The translations under genes and the position numbers were made by a program. A stretch of DNA of 60,681 nt, taken from Bacillota bacterium. Its GTDB lineage: Bacteria > Bacillota > Sulfobacillia > JAUYEF01. Within the stretch, counting starts at the first letter, position 1. Every line of letters starts with the position of its first letter. This document shows positions 24,235 through 33,753 of this stretch, piece by piece. The stretch is from assembly GCA_030691635.1 (NCBI GenBank), contig JAUYEF010000326.1:1-60681 (forward strand), given 5' to 3'. The notes below the pieces were generated by a model. The model saw only the letters and a list, made by a program, of their open reading frames with translations. It was not told where the DNA came from and searched no databases.

Positions 24235-24769
24235 GCTGTGCGGTGGCTCTTTCAGGAAACTTGCCGCCGCTGAGATCCGTGGAGTATGGATAATCTTCGC
24301 CGCACTGCTCGTGAGGTTTCTCCTTTATAGCGGCCGGTTGAAACCGGACGCGGTGACGGCGGGTGTGCTGCACACAAGCGCTTTCGTGCTTCTTCTCTTC
24401 GCGTTTGCAGCCAACTGGGACATCCACGGGATGCCAATCGCGGCGAGTGGCTCGCTGCTGAACGCCACCGCTGTCGCTGCGAACGGGGGCAGGATGCCGG
24501 TCGGGCGAATGGCGCTGGAAGTGGTCGGGCTGTGGGAAACGACGGGGAAAGCTCTTGCCGCCGGCCAGAGCATGACACATGTGCTTGCGGAGAACTCGGG
24601 TAACCTGGCGTTCCTCGGCGATTGCCTGTGGCTGAAATTGCCCTGGGGGATGCCGAGCATATACAGCATAGGTGATGTGCTGCTCATGATCGGGATGTTC
24701 TTCGCGATCATGGAGCTGATGGGAGTCAGCCTGCGGCTCAGGCCGGTCGAACGCAGGCGCGCAGGTTGA
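24194..24769 (+). CDS. DUF5317 family membrane protein
   Basis: This 191-residue integral membrane protein has about four helices. It contains the DUF5317-type pattern: IRGVWIIFAALLVRFLLY, a central SLLNATAVAANGGRMPVG motif and a C-terminal SIGDVLLMIGMFFAIMELM helix. Function is unknown for the family, which often sits near membrane HD-GYP or GGDEF genes. It starts within the 3' end of HD-GYP 2 (41-base overlap), implying translational coupling. Confidence 0.8.
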   Translation: MFLSATILWILVAKLCGGSFRKLAAAEIRGVWIIFAALLVRFLLYSGRLKPDAVTAGVLHTSAFVLLLFAFAANWDIHGMPIAASGSLLNATAVAANGGRMPVGRMALEVVGLWETTGKALAAGQSMTHVLAENSGNLAFLGDCLWLKLPWGMPSIYSIGDVLLMIGMFFAIMELMGVSLRLRPVERRRAG

Positions 24770-24794
24770 ACGTAGCCGCGCAAACTGGTAGAAT
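24766..24794 (+). promoter_or_regulatory. Sigma-A promoter of secA
   Basis: TTGAAC (24766-24771) and TAGAAT (24789-24794) are 17 bases apart, about 75 bases before the secA start. Confidence 0.65.
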
Positions 24795-24804
24795 CAGAAC
24801 GTCG

Positions 24805-24831
24805 AGGAGGAACCGCGTGAGGTTCCTCTAA
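24805..24831 (+). promoter_or_regulatory. secA leader: SD, four-codon frame and hairpin
   Basis: AGGAGG (24805-24810) precedes GTG AGG TTC CTC TAA (24817-24831), a minimal four-codon frame. The same bases form a hairpin, GAGGAACC (24807-24814) with GGTTCCTC (24821-24828). A T-rich patch follows at 24847-24852. It could modulate secA expression or be chance. Confidence 0.35.
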
Positions 24832-24869
24832 CTTTCTACCCGCGTCTTTTTCCTAGGAGCTGGACCGTT

Positions 24870-27521
24870 TTGAAGGTCTTGTCGAGGCTGTTCGATCAGA
24901 ACGAGCGGGATGTCGCGCGACTGCGTCGCACGGTTGATGTCATCAACTCGCTCGAGCCCGGATACAAGGCCATGAGCGATGACGGGCTACAGGCTAAGAC
25001 GGCCGAATTCCATCAGCGCCTGGCGAACGGGCAGAAGATGGAGGACATCCTGCCACATGCCTATGCGCTGGTGCGGGAGGCCGCCCGGAGGCTGCTTGAC
25101 CAAAGGGCCTTTGACGTGCAGGTCATGGGCGGCATAGTGCTTCACGAAGGCCGCATCGTCGAGATGAAGACCGGCGAAGGAAAGACGCTCGCGTCCACGA
25201 TGCCCGCGTACCTGAACGCCCTCGGTGGAAGAGGCGTGCACGTCGTCACAGTGAACGATTACCTCGCCAAACGAGACAGTGAGTGGATGGGCCAGATATA
25301 CAGGTTCTTGGGGCTCAAGGTCGGCCTCATCCTGAACGGGATGGACACCGGCACGCGAAAACAGTCCTACCTCGCGGATATCACCTACGGCACGAACAAC
25401 GAGTTCGGGTTCGACTACCTCAGGGACAACATGGTCGGCGTCGCGGACGAAAGGGTGCAGCGGGAACTCAACTTCGCCATAGTGGACGAAGTGGACAGTA
25501 TCCTCATAGACGAGGCAAGGACCCCACTCATAATCTCCGGAGCCGTGGAGAAGTCCACGGAGATGTACCACAGGTTTGCGCGGCTCGTGCAGACGATGCG
25601 CGAGGAGCAGGACTACACGATGGACGAGAAGGCGCACACGGTGACGCCGGCCGAAGGGGCGGACCTAAAGGTTGAAAAGGCCCTGAACGTCGACCTCTCC
25701 ACGCCAGAAGGGCTGGAGCTCAGGAGCTACTTCTCACAGGCGCTGAAGGCGAAGGCGCTCATGAGGCGCGACCGGGATTATGTGGTCAAAGACGGGCAAG
25801 TGCTTATCGTGGACGAGTTCACCGGACGGCTGATGCACGGCAGGAGATATTCCGACGGCCTGCATGAGGCGATTGAGGCCAAGGAAGGGCTCCGCATCGA
25901 GCAGCAGAGTCAGACGCTTGCCACGATAACGCTCCAGAACTACTTCAGGATGTACAAGAAGCTCGCGGGGATGACCGGCACCGCGCAGACCGAGGAAGAA
26001 GAGCTGACAAAGATATACGGCACCGACGTCGTGGTCATCCCGACGAACCTGCCGATGATCAGGAAAGACTCCCCGGACGTCGTCTACAAGACCGAACGCG
26101 GCAAGTTCCGCGCTGTCATACAAGAGATCATCGAGAGGCATGTCACCGGGCAACCGCTGCTCGTGGGCACGATCTCCATCGAGAAGTCCGAGATCCTGTC
26201 CCGGATGCTGCGCGAAAAGGGCATCGATCACCAGGTCCTGAACGCGAAGTACCACGAAAAAGAGGCCGAGATCGTTGCGCAGGCTGGGCGGGTTGGGACC
26301 GCGACCATCGCCACGAACATGGCCGGCAGGGGAACCGACATCATGCTCGGCGGGAACCCCAGCTTCATGGCACGAGAGAAGATGAAGCAGGAGGAGTTCC
26401 TGGAGTGGGTGATCGCCGAGGCGGCGGAGCAGATTCCCACGACTGATGCAGAAGTCGTGAGGGCTCGCCAAAGGTACAAGCAGCTCTTCGATGAGTACAA
26501 GAAGCAGACGGACGAAGAGCACCAGAAAGTCGTCGGCCTGGGCGGGCTCCAGATAATCGGGACGGAAAGGCATGAGGCCAGGCGCATCGACAACCAGCTC
26601 CGCGGCCGTTCAGGCCGGCAGGGCGATCCGGGCTCTTCGAGGTTCTACATCGCGCTGCAGGATGACCTGATGAGGCTCTTCGGCGCGGACATGGTCTCCG
26701 GCTTCATGGATAAGCTGGGCCTCTCAGAAGATGAGCCCATCGAGCATGCCCTGCTGTCCCGGGCCATCGAGAATGCGCAGAAACGGGTGGAGGCCAGGAA
26801 CTTCAGCATCCGCAAGTCGGTCCTCGAGTACGACGATGTGATGAACCGGCAGAGGGAGGTCATCTACGGCCAGCGCAACAAGGTGCTGCTGGGCGGTGAC
26901 TTGCGGGAGTCCATCCGGGAGATGATTTCCAATGTCGTGGAGCATATCGTCGGGATCTACGCGCCGCCATCTGTCCACCACGCCGACTGGGACCTCCAGG
27001 GTCTGGTCACATACGCTGAGTCCGAGTTCTTCCCTGAGGGGTTCGTCGATGCTGAAAGCCTCAGAGGCAAGGACCGCAACGAAATGGCCGGTAGGCTGCG
27101 TGAGGCCGCGTCGCAGGCATACGAGCGGCGTGAGGAGCAGATCGGCGGCAACATCCTGCGTGAGATCGAAAGGCTTGTGCTGCTACGAGTGGTTGACATA
27201 AAATGGATGGAGCACCTCAAGAACATGGACGACTTGAGGGAAGGCATTTCCCTCCGGGCCTACGGGCAGCGCGACCCGCTGATCGAGTACACGCGCGAAG
27301 CGTTTGAGATGTTTGATGCGATGATAGACAGCATCCAGCATGATACTGTACGGTACCTGTACCGCGTACAGCTCGCGCCGGAAGTCAAGAAGCCCGTGGC
27401 GAGGCTGGTCGCGACAGGGCCGAGGCAGCCCGCAAGCGGCAAGAGGAAGATCGGGAGGAACGCCCCGTGCCCTTGCGGAAGCGGCAAGAAATACAAGCAT
27501 TGCTGCGGGAGAAACCTCTAG
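24870..27521 (+). CDS. secA: Preprotein translocase ATPase SecA
   Basis: SecA drives proteins through SecYEG. The 883-residue product has Walker [32 protein letters not shown] split here as [11 protein letters not shown] and TPLIISG, the helicase motif [10 protein letters not shown], and the C-terminal zinc tail [13 protein letters not shown] that binds SecB or phospholipid. TTG 24870 has AGGAGC about 9 bases upstream. prfB follows, as in Bacillus. Confidence 0.97.
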   Translation: MKVLSRLFDQNERDVARLRRTVDVINSLEPGYKAMSDDGLQAKTAEFHQRLANGQKMEDILPHAYALVREAARRLLDQRAFDVQVMGGIVLHEGRIVEMKTGEGKTLASTMPAYLNALGGRGVHVVTVNDYLAKRDSEWMGQIYRFLGLKVGLILNGMDTGTRKQSYLADITYGTNNEFGFDYLRDNMVGVADERVQRELNFAIVDEVDSILIDEARTPLIISGAVEKSTEMYHRFARLVQTMREEQDYTMDEKAHTVTPAEGADLKVEKALNVDLSTPEGLELRSYFSQALKAKALMRRDRDYVVKDGQVLIVDEFTGRLMHGRRYSDGLHEAIEAKEGLRIEQQSQTLATITLQNYFRMYKKLAGMTGTAQTEEEELTKIYGTDVVVIPTNLPMIRKDSPDVVYKTERGKFRAVIQEIIERHVTGQPLLVGTISIEKSEILSRMLREKGIDHQVLNAKYHEKEAEIVAQAGRVGTATIATNMAGRGTDIMLGGNPSFMAREKMKQEEFLEWVIAEAAEQIPTTDAEVVRARQRYKQLFDEYKKQTDEEHQKVVGLGGLQIIGTERHEARRIDNQLRGRSGRQGDPGSSRFYIALQDDLMRLFGADMVSGFMDKLGLSEDEPIEHALLSRAIENAQKRVEARNFSIRKSVLEYDDVMNRQREVIYGQRNKVLLGGDLRESIREMISNVVEHIVGIYAPPSVHHADWDLQGLVTYAESEFFPEGFVDAESLRGKDRNEMAGRLREAASQAYERREEQIGGNILREIERLVLLRVVDIKWMEHLKNMDDLREGISLRAYGQRDPLIEYTREAFEMFDAMIDSIQHDTVRYLYRVQLAPEVKKPVARLVATGPRQPASGKRKIGRNAPCPCGSGKKYKHCCGRNL

Positions 27522-27534
27522 GGGGGGGTTGTGC

Positions 27535-28669
27535 ATGTTTGAGGAGATGAGACAGAAGGCCGAGTATTCATGGGCGAAAGTCGAAGAGCTCAGGAGGTCT
27601 CTTTGACGTAGCGGCCCGGGCGGCCAGGGTTTCGGAACTGGAAACCCGGATGGCTGCTCCAGACTTTTGGAACGACCCTGAAGAAGCAAAGAAACTGGTG
27701 AAGAACCTCACTGAGGTCAAGCGGCCGCTCGACAAAGTCCAGGGCCTTGAGGCGAGAGCCAGAGACGCCCGCGAGATGCTCGACCTGATAGAGGCTGAGT
27801 CGGACCTCGAGCTTGCCGGCGAGCTCGAGCGCGAGATAGATGAGCTCGAAGCGGACCTGAAGGAGTTCGAACTGCTGGTCCTGCTGAGCGGCAAGTATGA
27901 CTCGCGAGCCGCGATCGTCTCGCTACATGCAGGCGCCGGCGGCACCGACGCGCAGGACTGGGTCGAGATCTTGCTCAGGATGTACACAAGATGGGCGGAG
28001 CGCCACGGTTTTGCGACGGACCTGCTGGACAGCCTCCCCGGCGAAGAGGCGGGGCTGAAGAGCGTGACCATCGGCGTCAAGGGCGAGTACGCATATGGCT
28101 TCCTGAAATCGGAGAAAGGTGTGCACCGCCTTGTGCGGATTTCGCCTTTCGACGCGTCGAGCCGCAGGCACACATCGTTTGCGTCGGTCGAGGTGCTGCC
28201 TGAAATCGAGGAAGACAACGACATAGAGATCAAACCTGAGGACCTGAGAATCGACACGTACAGGTCGAGCGGGGCCGGCGGGCAGCATGTCAACAAAACG
28301 GACTCGGCTGTCCGGATAACGCACATTCCAACCGGAGTCGTGGTTGCGTGCCAGAATGAACGGTCGCAGCACGCGAACAAGGAAACGGCGATGAGGATCG
28401 TGAAAGCGCGTCTCGCAGATCTTAGGGAGCAGGAGCGGGAAAAGGAGATCGCATCCTTGCGCGGAGCGTACCAGGAGATCGCCTGGGGCAGCCAGATCAG
28501 GTCGTACGTGTTCCAGCCGTACAGCCTGGTGAAAGACCACAGGACAGGCGTTGAGGAAGGAAACGTCCAGGCAGTCATGGACGGGGACATAGACCAGTTC
28601 ATCCAGGCGTCGCTCAGGGAACACTTGCAGAAAAACGGACACGGCCGGTTGCACGAGGTTTCACCATGA
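27535..28669 (+). CDS. prfB: Peptide chain release factor 2 with programmed +1 frameshift
   Basis: RF2 releases nascent chains at UGA and UAA. Translation starts at ATG 27535 with SD AGGGGGGGG. After 23 codons it meets CTT TGA (27601-27606), and ribosomes shift +1 to continue with GAC at 27605. The internal AGGAGG (27592-27597), exactly three bases before CTT, is the classical stimulator. The mature protein is 377 residues, with GGQ at 248-250 and the stop-codon-recognition part upstream. The frameshift gives feedback control: low RF2 lets the shift succeed. It is not a pseudogene. Confidence 0.96.
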
Positions 28670-29394
28670 AAGCGCTCGGATGCTTGCTGGTCGCCGTGAT
28701 CCTGGTAGTCGCGGTGGCGGAGATAACTCTCCCAAGCATCGCCCAGCAGGCAGCGAAGGCAGAGGCGGAGAAAATGGCGGGGCCCCTTGGGGCCTCTTTT
28801 CCTTTGGGCGCAAAGGTTGAGGTCAAGTCCGTCCCAGCGATAAAGTACGTGGCAGGCTACATAGACACGCTCACGCTACGGGCTTCGCCCGCCCGTGTAG
28901 GCTCAGTAGAAGTGGATACGCTGCTCCTTGAGGCCTCCCGCGTGAGCATCGACCCGGTCTCGGTCATGACGGGCCGCCCGCCCACCCGGCCGACGAAATA
29001 CGGCTCTTTCAGGGCTGTGATGATAGTCACCGAAGGAACGATCACCAAGAAGGCACAGGAGGTCATCCCGCTTGCCGGCTCGAAGGTGACTTTGGCGGGC
29101 GGAAAGGCCCGCGTGAGCGGGAGCCTTCCGATACTGGGCAGGACTTACAAGATCGACATCGTCGGGGGCATCGGGATTGCGCCTCCCGACAGGAAGCGGC
29201 TCTTCTTCTTCATCGACCAGATAGAGCTCGACGGCAGGCCAGCGTCCGCGGTGATCAACGCTGCCGTAAGACAGGTCCTCGGCGACAAGGTGCTGCTGTT
29301 CGACGCTGTGCGAGAGCGCATTCCGCTCATATTCCAAGAAGTGAGTGTCCAGCCCGAAAGCCTGCGAATCATCGCTGGGCTCGAGAACCAGTAG
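28666..29394 (+). CDS. DUF2993 (LmeA-like) lipid-binding protein
   Basis: The product has an N-terminal membrane/signal segment (CLLVAVILVVAVAEITL) and then a tubular beta domain typical of DUF2993, which in actinobacteria (LmeA) binds phosphatidylinositol lipids. Family-type pieces include ISVSLSSIP-like spacing around VGSVEVDTLLLEASRVSIDP and a C-terminal RIPLIFQEVSVQPESLRI. ATG 28666 overlaps the prfB stop by four bases. The stop lies only three bases from the convergent csaB stop. Confidence 0.75.
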   Translation: MKALGCLLVAVILVVAVAEITLPSIAQQAAKAEAEKMAGPLGASFPLGAKVEVKSVPAIKYVAGYIDTLTLRASPARVGSVEVDTLLLEASRVSIDPVSVMTGRPPTRPTKYGSFRAVMIVTEGTITKKAQEVIPLAGSKVTLAGGKARVSGSLPILGRTYKIDIVGGIGIAPPDRKRLFFFIDQIELDGRPASAVINAAVRQVLGDKVLLFDAVRERIPLIFQEVSVQPESLRIIAGLENQ

Positions 29395-29397
29395 CCC

Positions 29398-30504
29398 CTA
29401 ACCCAGCTCCTGCTTCACAAGCTCGATGTTTCGCCTCGCCAGCCTCACAAACTCGCTCCTGCGCGCCGCGAGCGAGGACGCTACCTCGGCCCGGCGAGAA
29501 AGCAGGTCCTCTGTCACCGTCTGGATCCCCGCCACGGTCGCGCCGTGGATGTCGCACGCGGTGGGGATGCCTGCGCTATCCGCGAAACTCTGTACCTTTG
29601 GGTCGTAGGATATGGCCGCGCACGGCACTGCCTTCGAGACTGCGAACACTAGTGAGTGGAGCCTCATCCCGATCACCGCCTGCGAGAGCCCCATGATCTC
29701 AAGCATGACCTGCGGCCTGACCCGCTCGCGTAGCACGTAGAGCGGGGATCGCGCGCCCCGCGCCAGATGCTCGCAGAAAGCGGCGTCCTGGTCGAAGTGA
29801 AGCGGGACTAGCAGGACGCGCGCTCCCATTGCCGAGAGGAGCGCGAGCGCGGTCTTCATGACATCCGCGAAAGAAGCAGGCGCGTGCTTCCAGGGCCTGA
29901 GCGAGATGGTGACGAGGGGGCCACCCGTAGGCGGGACGCCACAGCGCGCGACCGACTCTTGAGCCGCGCTTGCGTACTCCGCGTGCTCGGTCGCTGTTAG
30001 TGCCTCATCGAGCAGGAAAACGGGGTCGGCCGTGACTTCCACATAGGGGCGGGTGACGCCGAGGCTCTTCACGTCCTCAAGGGAGTTGCGATCGCGAAAG
30101 GTGGCGACATCGATCCTGTCCAGCACTGCCCGGCAGAGGAGCCTGCCCTGGCGCGACGTGACGGGGCCGAACCCATTGGCGAAGAGCATGACCTTTCTCC
30201 CGAAAGACTTGGCCAGCGCCATGACGCTCAGGTAGTACACGAGCGAGCGCACGCTCGTCACATCCTGCAGCAGGCTTCCGCCCCCGCTCAGCAGCATCTC
30301 CGAGGCCAGCAGCGCGCGCGTGACGCCGCCCACGTCCAGCCTCCCGACCGCCTGGACATCGAGTTCCCCGCTGGTGGCGGAAGGGTCTTTCGAGATGACC
30401 GTGATCCCGAGGCCGGGGATGGCTGACCGCAGCGACGCGACCATTGATGCCAGGATGGCCTCATCGCCGGCATTGCCGAACCCGTAGTATCCTGAGATCA
30501 CCAC
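29398..30504 (-). CDS. csaB: Polysaccharide pyruvyl transferase CsaB
   Basis: CsaB adds pyruvate to the secondary cell-wall polymer that SLH-domain S-layer proteins bind. The 368-residue product begins VISGYYGFGNAGDEAILASM, a hallmark of the family, and has LLSGGGSLLQD and a C-terminal IGMRLHSLVFA with a CAISYDPKV motif. It is last in a five-gene minus-strand operon. Start is GTG at 30504, 15 bases after the preceding gene's stop. It implies an S-layer with SLH proteins elsewhere in the genome. Confidence 0.93.
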   Translation of the reverse strand: MVISGYYGFGNAGDEAILASMVASLRSAIPGLGITVISKDPSATSGELDVQAVGRLDVGGVTRALLASEMLLSGGGSLLQDVTSVRSLVYYLSVMALAKSFGRKVMLFANGFGPVTSRQGRLLCRAVLDRIDVATFRDRNSLEDVKSLGVTRPYVEVTADPVFLLDEALTATEHAEYASAAQESVARCGVPPTGGPLVTISLRPWKHAPASFADVMKTALALLSAMGARVLLVPLHFDQDAAFCEHLARGARSPLYVLRERVRPQVMLEIMGLSQAVIGMRLHSLVFAVSKAVPCAAISYDPKVQSFADSAGIPTACDIHGATVAGIQTVTEDLLSRRAEVASSLAARRSEFVRLARRNIELVKQELG

Positions 30505-30519
30505 ACCAGGCAGCGTCGC

Positions 30520-31701
30520 TCACCCGACCCTTCGTAAGGTCTTCATGTAGCAGTCCACAGTGCCCTTGGCCTGTTGTGCGGCAGAGAACCTGCCTTCCAC
30601 TGTCTTTCTTGCGTTTTTGCCCAGCCGGAGGGCAAGTTCCGGTTCACCCGACAATGTCAGCAGCGACAGCGCTATCTTGTCCGCGTCGCCCGGAGGGACC
30701 AGCAAACCGTTGAAGCCCGGCTCGATCACTTCGGGCACACCGCCGACCGCGGATGCCACTACGGGCAGCGATGCGGCCATGGCTTCGAGCAAGGATATGC
30801 CAAGCGCCTCCGACAGCGACGGCAGCACGAACACGTCGGCCCTGGACAGGAGATCCGGGACGTCCTCCACAAAGCCCAAGAACACGACATGCTTTTCGAG
30901 GCCGAGCTGGTAGGCAAGAGCCTCAAGCTCGGTGCGAAGCGAGCCGTCTCCGGCTATCCACAGCCGGGCGCCTCGATGGTGTTTGAGCACGCGCGGCATG
31001 GCCTGGACCAGGAACCGGTGCCCCTTATCAGGCTCCAACCGCCCTGTCGTAACGATGACCGGTCCAACGTCGCGCCCTCGGGACCCCGCCCCCTGGGACG
31101 GTGCCCTCTGGGATAGCCCGCCCGCGCCTGCGGACGGGACGCGCGGCCCGGCTCCGGCGGGCTCGGCCCCGGCGCCGGTCTCCACGCCGTTGTAGACAAG
31201 GTCGAGCATGCCTCTGGGCACACCCGACCTGGCAAGCTCTCCAAGCACGGCTTTCGAGACGCAGATCACCCTGTCCGCCAGCAGCGGCTGCAGACGCGCC
31301 ATGATACCCGCGCTGCCCGCGCCGCCCATCGTGTGCTTGGTGAAAACGATCCTTGTGCCGGGCACGAACCGCGCGGCGATTCTTGCCACCAAACTGGCGT
31401 GCGTGTGGACGATGTCGAACCGTCCTCGCCGGGCGATGCGGACCAGCGGCAGGAACTGGCCTGGATCAAGGGACTTGTCGCTGCCCGGAAGCGTGTGAGT
31501 CTTGATGCCTCCGTCTCTGAGCGACTTCCAGAGCGCGCCGCCCCTCGGGCAGGCCACCTCCGCGTCAACCCGGGCCGCATACTCCGGCCCGCGGAGGAGC
31601 GTGATTAGATAACGACCTGCTCCCCCGAAATTGCTGTCGCTCATGACATGCAGCACCCGGACCCTGGCGCCGTCAGGCACGTGTGGCGTCCTTCTTCCCA
31701 A
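30520..31701 (-). CDS. Glycosyltransferase family 4
   Basis: A GT-B enzyme of 393 residues. The N-domain holds VRVLHVMSDSNFGGAGRYL and FDIVHTHASLVARIAAR. The C-domain has VIVTTGRLEPDKGHRFLVQA and the nucleotide-binding ADVFVLPSLSEALGISLLEA with the EX7E pattern. An unusual Ala/Gly/Pro-rich insertion lies at about residues 180-205. It probably builds the cell-wall polymer that CsaB modifies. Its 5' end overlaps the upstream ligase gene by 29 bases. Confidence 0.88.
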   Translation of the reverse strand: MGRRTPHVPDGARVRVLHVMSDSNFGGAGRYLITLLRGPEYAARVDAEVACPRGGALWKSLRDGGIKTHTLPGSDKSLDPGQFLPLVRIARRGRFDIVHTHASLVARIAARFVPGTRIVFTKHTMGGAGSAGIMARLQPLLADRVICVSKAVLGELARSGVPRGMLDLVYNGVETGAGAEPAGAGPRVPSAGAGGLSQRAPSQGAGSRGRDVGPVIVTTGRLEPDKGHRFLVQAMPRVLKHHRGARLWIAGDGSLRTELEALAYQLGLEKHVVFLGFVEDVPDLLSRADVFVLPSLSEALGISLLEAMAASLPVVASAVGGVPEVIEPGFNGLLVPPGDADKIALSLLTLSGEPELALRLGKNARKTVEGRFSAAQQAKGTVDCYMKTLRRVG

Positions 31702-33265
31702 AGGCAGTCATCCCGACCGCCATTCCGATCGCCGCCCAGAAGAACATCACATTCTTGGGCGAATACCAGATATTGTCCATCAAGCCATGGGCGAGCTGGC
31801 CCAGCGTGCCGGCCACCGCGCCCACGAGCACGTAACTTGTATACCTGTCAAGATCCCGTGCGGCCACCGCGTCGCGCAGGTGGTTCAGCACGGCCCATAC
31901 GAAGAATGCCAGCCCCGCCCCGCCCATTTCCACGAGGATCTGCAGGTAGAGGTTGTGCGTATGAGCGGCGGGCGTCCCGGCTATCTCGTATTGCGGGTAA
32001 ACTCGCGCGAAGGCCACCGGTCCAAGGCCTATGCCGGTCGCCCACCTATCCTTTATCATCCGCAGCACGGAGGTCCATATGGTGATCCGGTACTTGGCCG
32101 AACTATCTCCCAGCGTGACCAGCGATTCGGCCCGCAGGAGTATGCTCTCCGGTAAGAACAGCGGCGAGGCAACAAGCACGATAAGCAGCAGCACCAGGAA
32201 ACGACGGTCCTTGATGGCGCTGACCACAAGGAGCCCGAGAGCGGTCGCGACCCAGCCACCCCTTGAGAAGGTGACGCCAAGGCACAATACCATGGGCACA
32301 GCGGCGCCGGCCATCGACACGCGGGCGAGAACGCTCCTTGAAGCCAGGAGCAGCACGAAGGCGAGCACGATCGCGTACGAGAGGTATTCGGCCAGCATGT
32401 TGGGGTTGTCGAAGATCGAGTACACGCGAGTGGTGATGTAGTCCGACATCTTGATGTCGACCCACGACTCGGCGGTCTCGATGCCCGAGAAGTACTGCCT
32501 GATGCCGAGAAGCGCCACCAGCGTCGCCGATACCGCCCAGGACAGGGCGACGAACCACGCGTCGCCTCTCTTCCTTATCCACTGGGACGCGACAAAGAAA
32601 ACCGCGATGTATGAGGCCCATAGAACCAGTGAGGGCAGGCTCTCGCGAAGGGTCACGGAGCCGGCCGTCGCAGCGACGGTAATCCCTGCGAACAAGACCA
32701 CAGGGATGTACGTCCTGGAAACGGGCGTCTCGTCGCCCGAAACGAGCTTTGATGCGGCCCAGGCAGCCAGGAGGGCAAAAGCGCCCGCTGTGTTCACGGT
32801 CGTCGGAGTGAACGGCACGACCGCAAGGTAAAGCCCGACGAGAACAGCGCCGGCGTCTGGCGCCCCGGCCTCAGCTATCCCGGTGGCCTTCAGGACCAGG
32901 CGCGCGAAAGCGCTCCCGTACCATGCCGACTGTGCGAAACGCCACGCCGCGCGCGCCCTTTCCACAAGGAAGCTGTTGCCGGTGCCCTGCTCCACCACCG
33001 GGGCGAGCCACTCGAAGGCGCGCGAAACAGCTCCTGCTATCGAGGACCACGTCTTCCCGAACCATGATCGCCGCCAAAACTCCTCTTCCGAGGAAGCAGA
33101 TGCCAGCCATCCTACGACCTTGCTCGAAGCCGGCGCAGCCCTCCAGAAAGCCTCCGAGCCTGCCCAGAGCCGTCCAGAGACACTGTGCGGCCAGGCCTGC
33201 CCCAGGTAACGGAGCATCCTCACAAAGAGGCTGTCTTCTGTCGCGACGCGGAATGCCTGGATCAC
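31673..33265 (-). CDS. O-antigen ligase / Wzy-type polymerase family protein
   Basis: This 530-residue multi-spanning membrane protein has about 11-12 helices and the family motif GIGLGPVAFARVYPQYEIAG, then AHTHNLYLQILVEMGGAGL, typical of the Wzy/WaaL catalytic periplasmic loop. It likely polymerises or transfers a glycan to a wall or lipid acceptor. It overlaps its neighbours at both ends (4 and 29 bases), so it belongs to the same operon as the glycosyltransferases and csaB. Confidence 0.85.
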   Translation of the reverse strand: MIQAFRVATEDSLFVRMLRYLGQAWPHSVSGRLWAGSEAFWRAAPASSKVVGWLASASSEEEFWRRSWFGKTWSSIAGAVSRAFEWLAPVVEQGTGNSFLVERARAAWRFAQSAWYGSAFARLVLKATGIAEAGAPDAGAVLVGLYLAVVPFTPTTVNTAGAFALLAAWAASKLVSGDETPVSRTYIPVVLFAGITVAATAGSVTLRESLPSLVLWASYIAVFFVASQWIRKRGDAWFVALSWAVSATLVALLGIRQYFSGIETAESWVDIKMSDYITTRVYSIFDNPNMLAEYLSYAIVLAFVLLLASRSVLARVSMAGAAVPMVLCLGVTFSRGGWVATALGLLVVSAIKDRRFLVLLLIVLVASPLFLPESILLRAESLVTLGDSSAKYRITIWTSVLRMIKDRWATGIGLGPVAFARVYPQYEIAGTPAAHTHNLYLQILVEMGGAGLAFFVWAVLNHLRDAVAARDLDRYTSYVLVGAVAGTLGQLAHGLMDNIWYSPKNVMFFWAAIGMAVGMTAFGKKDATRA

Positions 33266-33753
33266 TTGAGCACTATCTCCATGACTGTTGTTTCAACAGC
33301 CCACATGTTCGTCTTGAGCTGGACGCGTGCTCCGATTCGCATCTCCTGGCTGCCCATCACGATGGCGTTCTCGGAAACGCTTCCCACGCCCCGCACCTTC
33401 ACATACACGTCTTTCCTGGTGGCTGAACTGCTCTCGGAAATCGTGCCGTCGGGCTGCACAACCGTCACGGTGGTCGGCTGCACTTCCTTGCCAATGACCT
33501 CTCCGAGGAAAGTATTGGACTTGGACTCGCGCACTTTGTCTCCCGGCTTGATGACATCGACGGTCGCGCTCCTGACGTTATTCACCAAAAAGACTGCTTC
33601 GATCGTCTTCTCCTCAACGCGTCTCGAAGGAGACAGCCCTGAGAACCGCACATAATAGACGCCGCCGGCTGCGACCAAGATGACCAGCACCACCAGCAGG
33701 TCTATGATATTGATCAGCCCGAAAACCCGCCCCTTTTGGTCAAGAAGGCGCAC
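33262..33753 (-). CDS. DUF4330 family membrane-anchored protein
   Basis: The 163-residue product has a conserved short cytoplasmic start RLLDQKGRVFGLINIIDLLV, a single membrane helix and an extracellular beta domain (VEEKTIEAVFLVNNVRS, GTISESSSATRKDVYVKV). DUF4330 proteins occur next to csaB-type clusters; their function is unknown, and a scaffold for wall-polymer assembly is a guess. It overlaps genes on both sides. Confidence 0.8.
   Translation of the reverse strand: MRLLDQKGRVFGLINIIDLLVVLVILVAAGGVYYVRFSGLSPSRRVEEKTIEAVFLVNNVRSATVDVIKPGDKVRESKSNTFLGEVIGKEVQPTTVTVVQPDGTISESSSATRKDVYVKVRGVGSVSENAIVMGSQEMRIGARVQLKTNMWAVETTVMEIVLK

Noticed and set aside
27340..27606. Separate short gene ending at the TGA at 27604
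   Set aside because: The last 24 codons are the zero-frame start of prfB before its programmed frameshift, not an independent gene.
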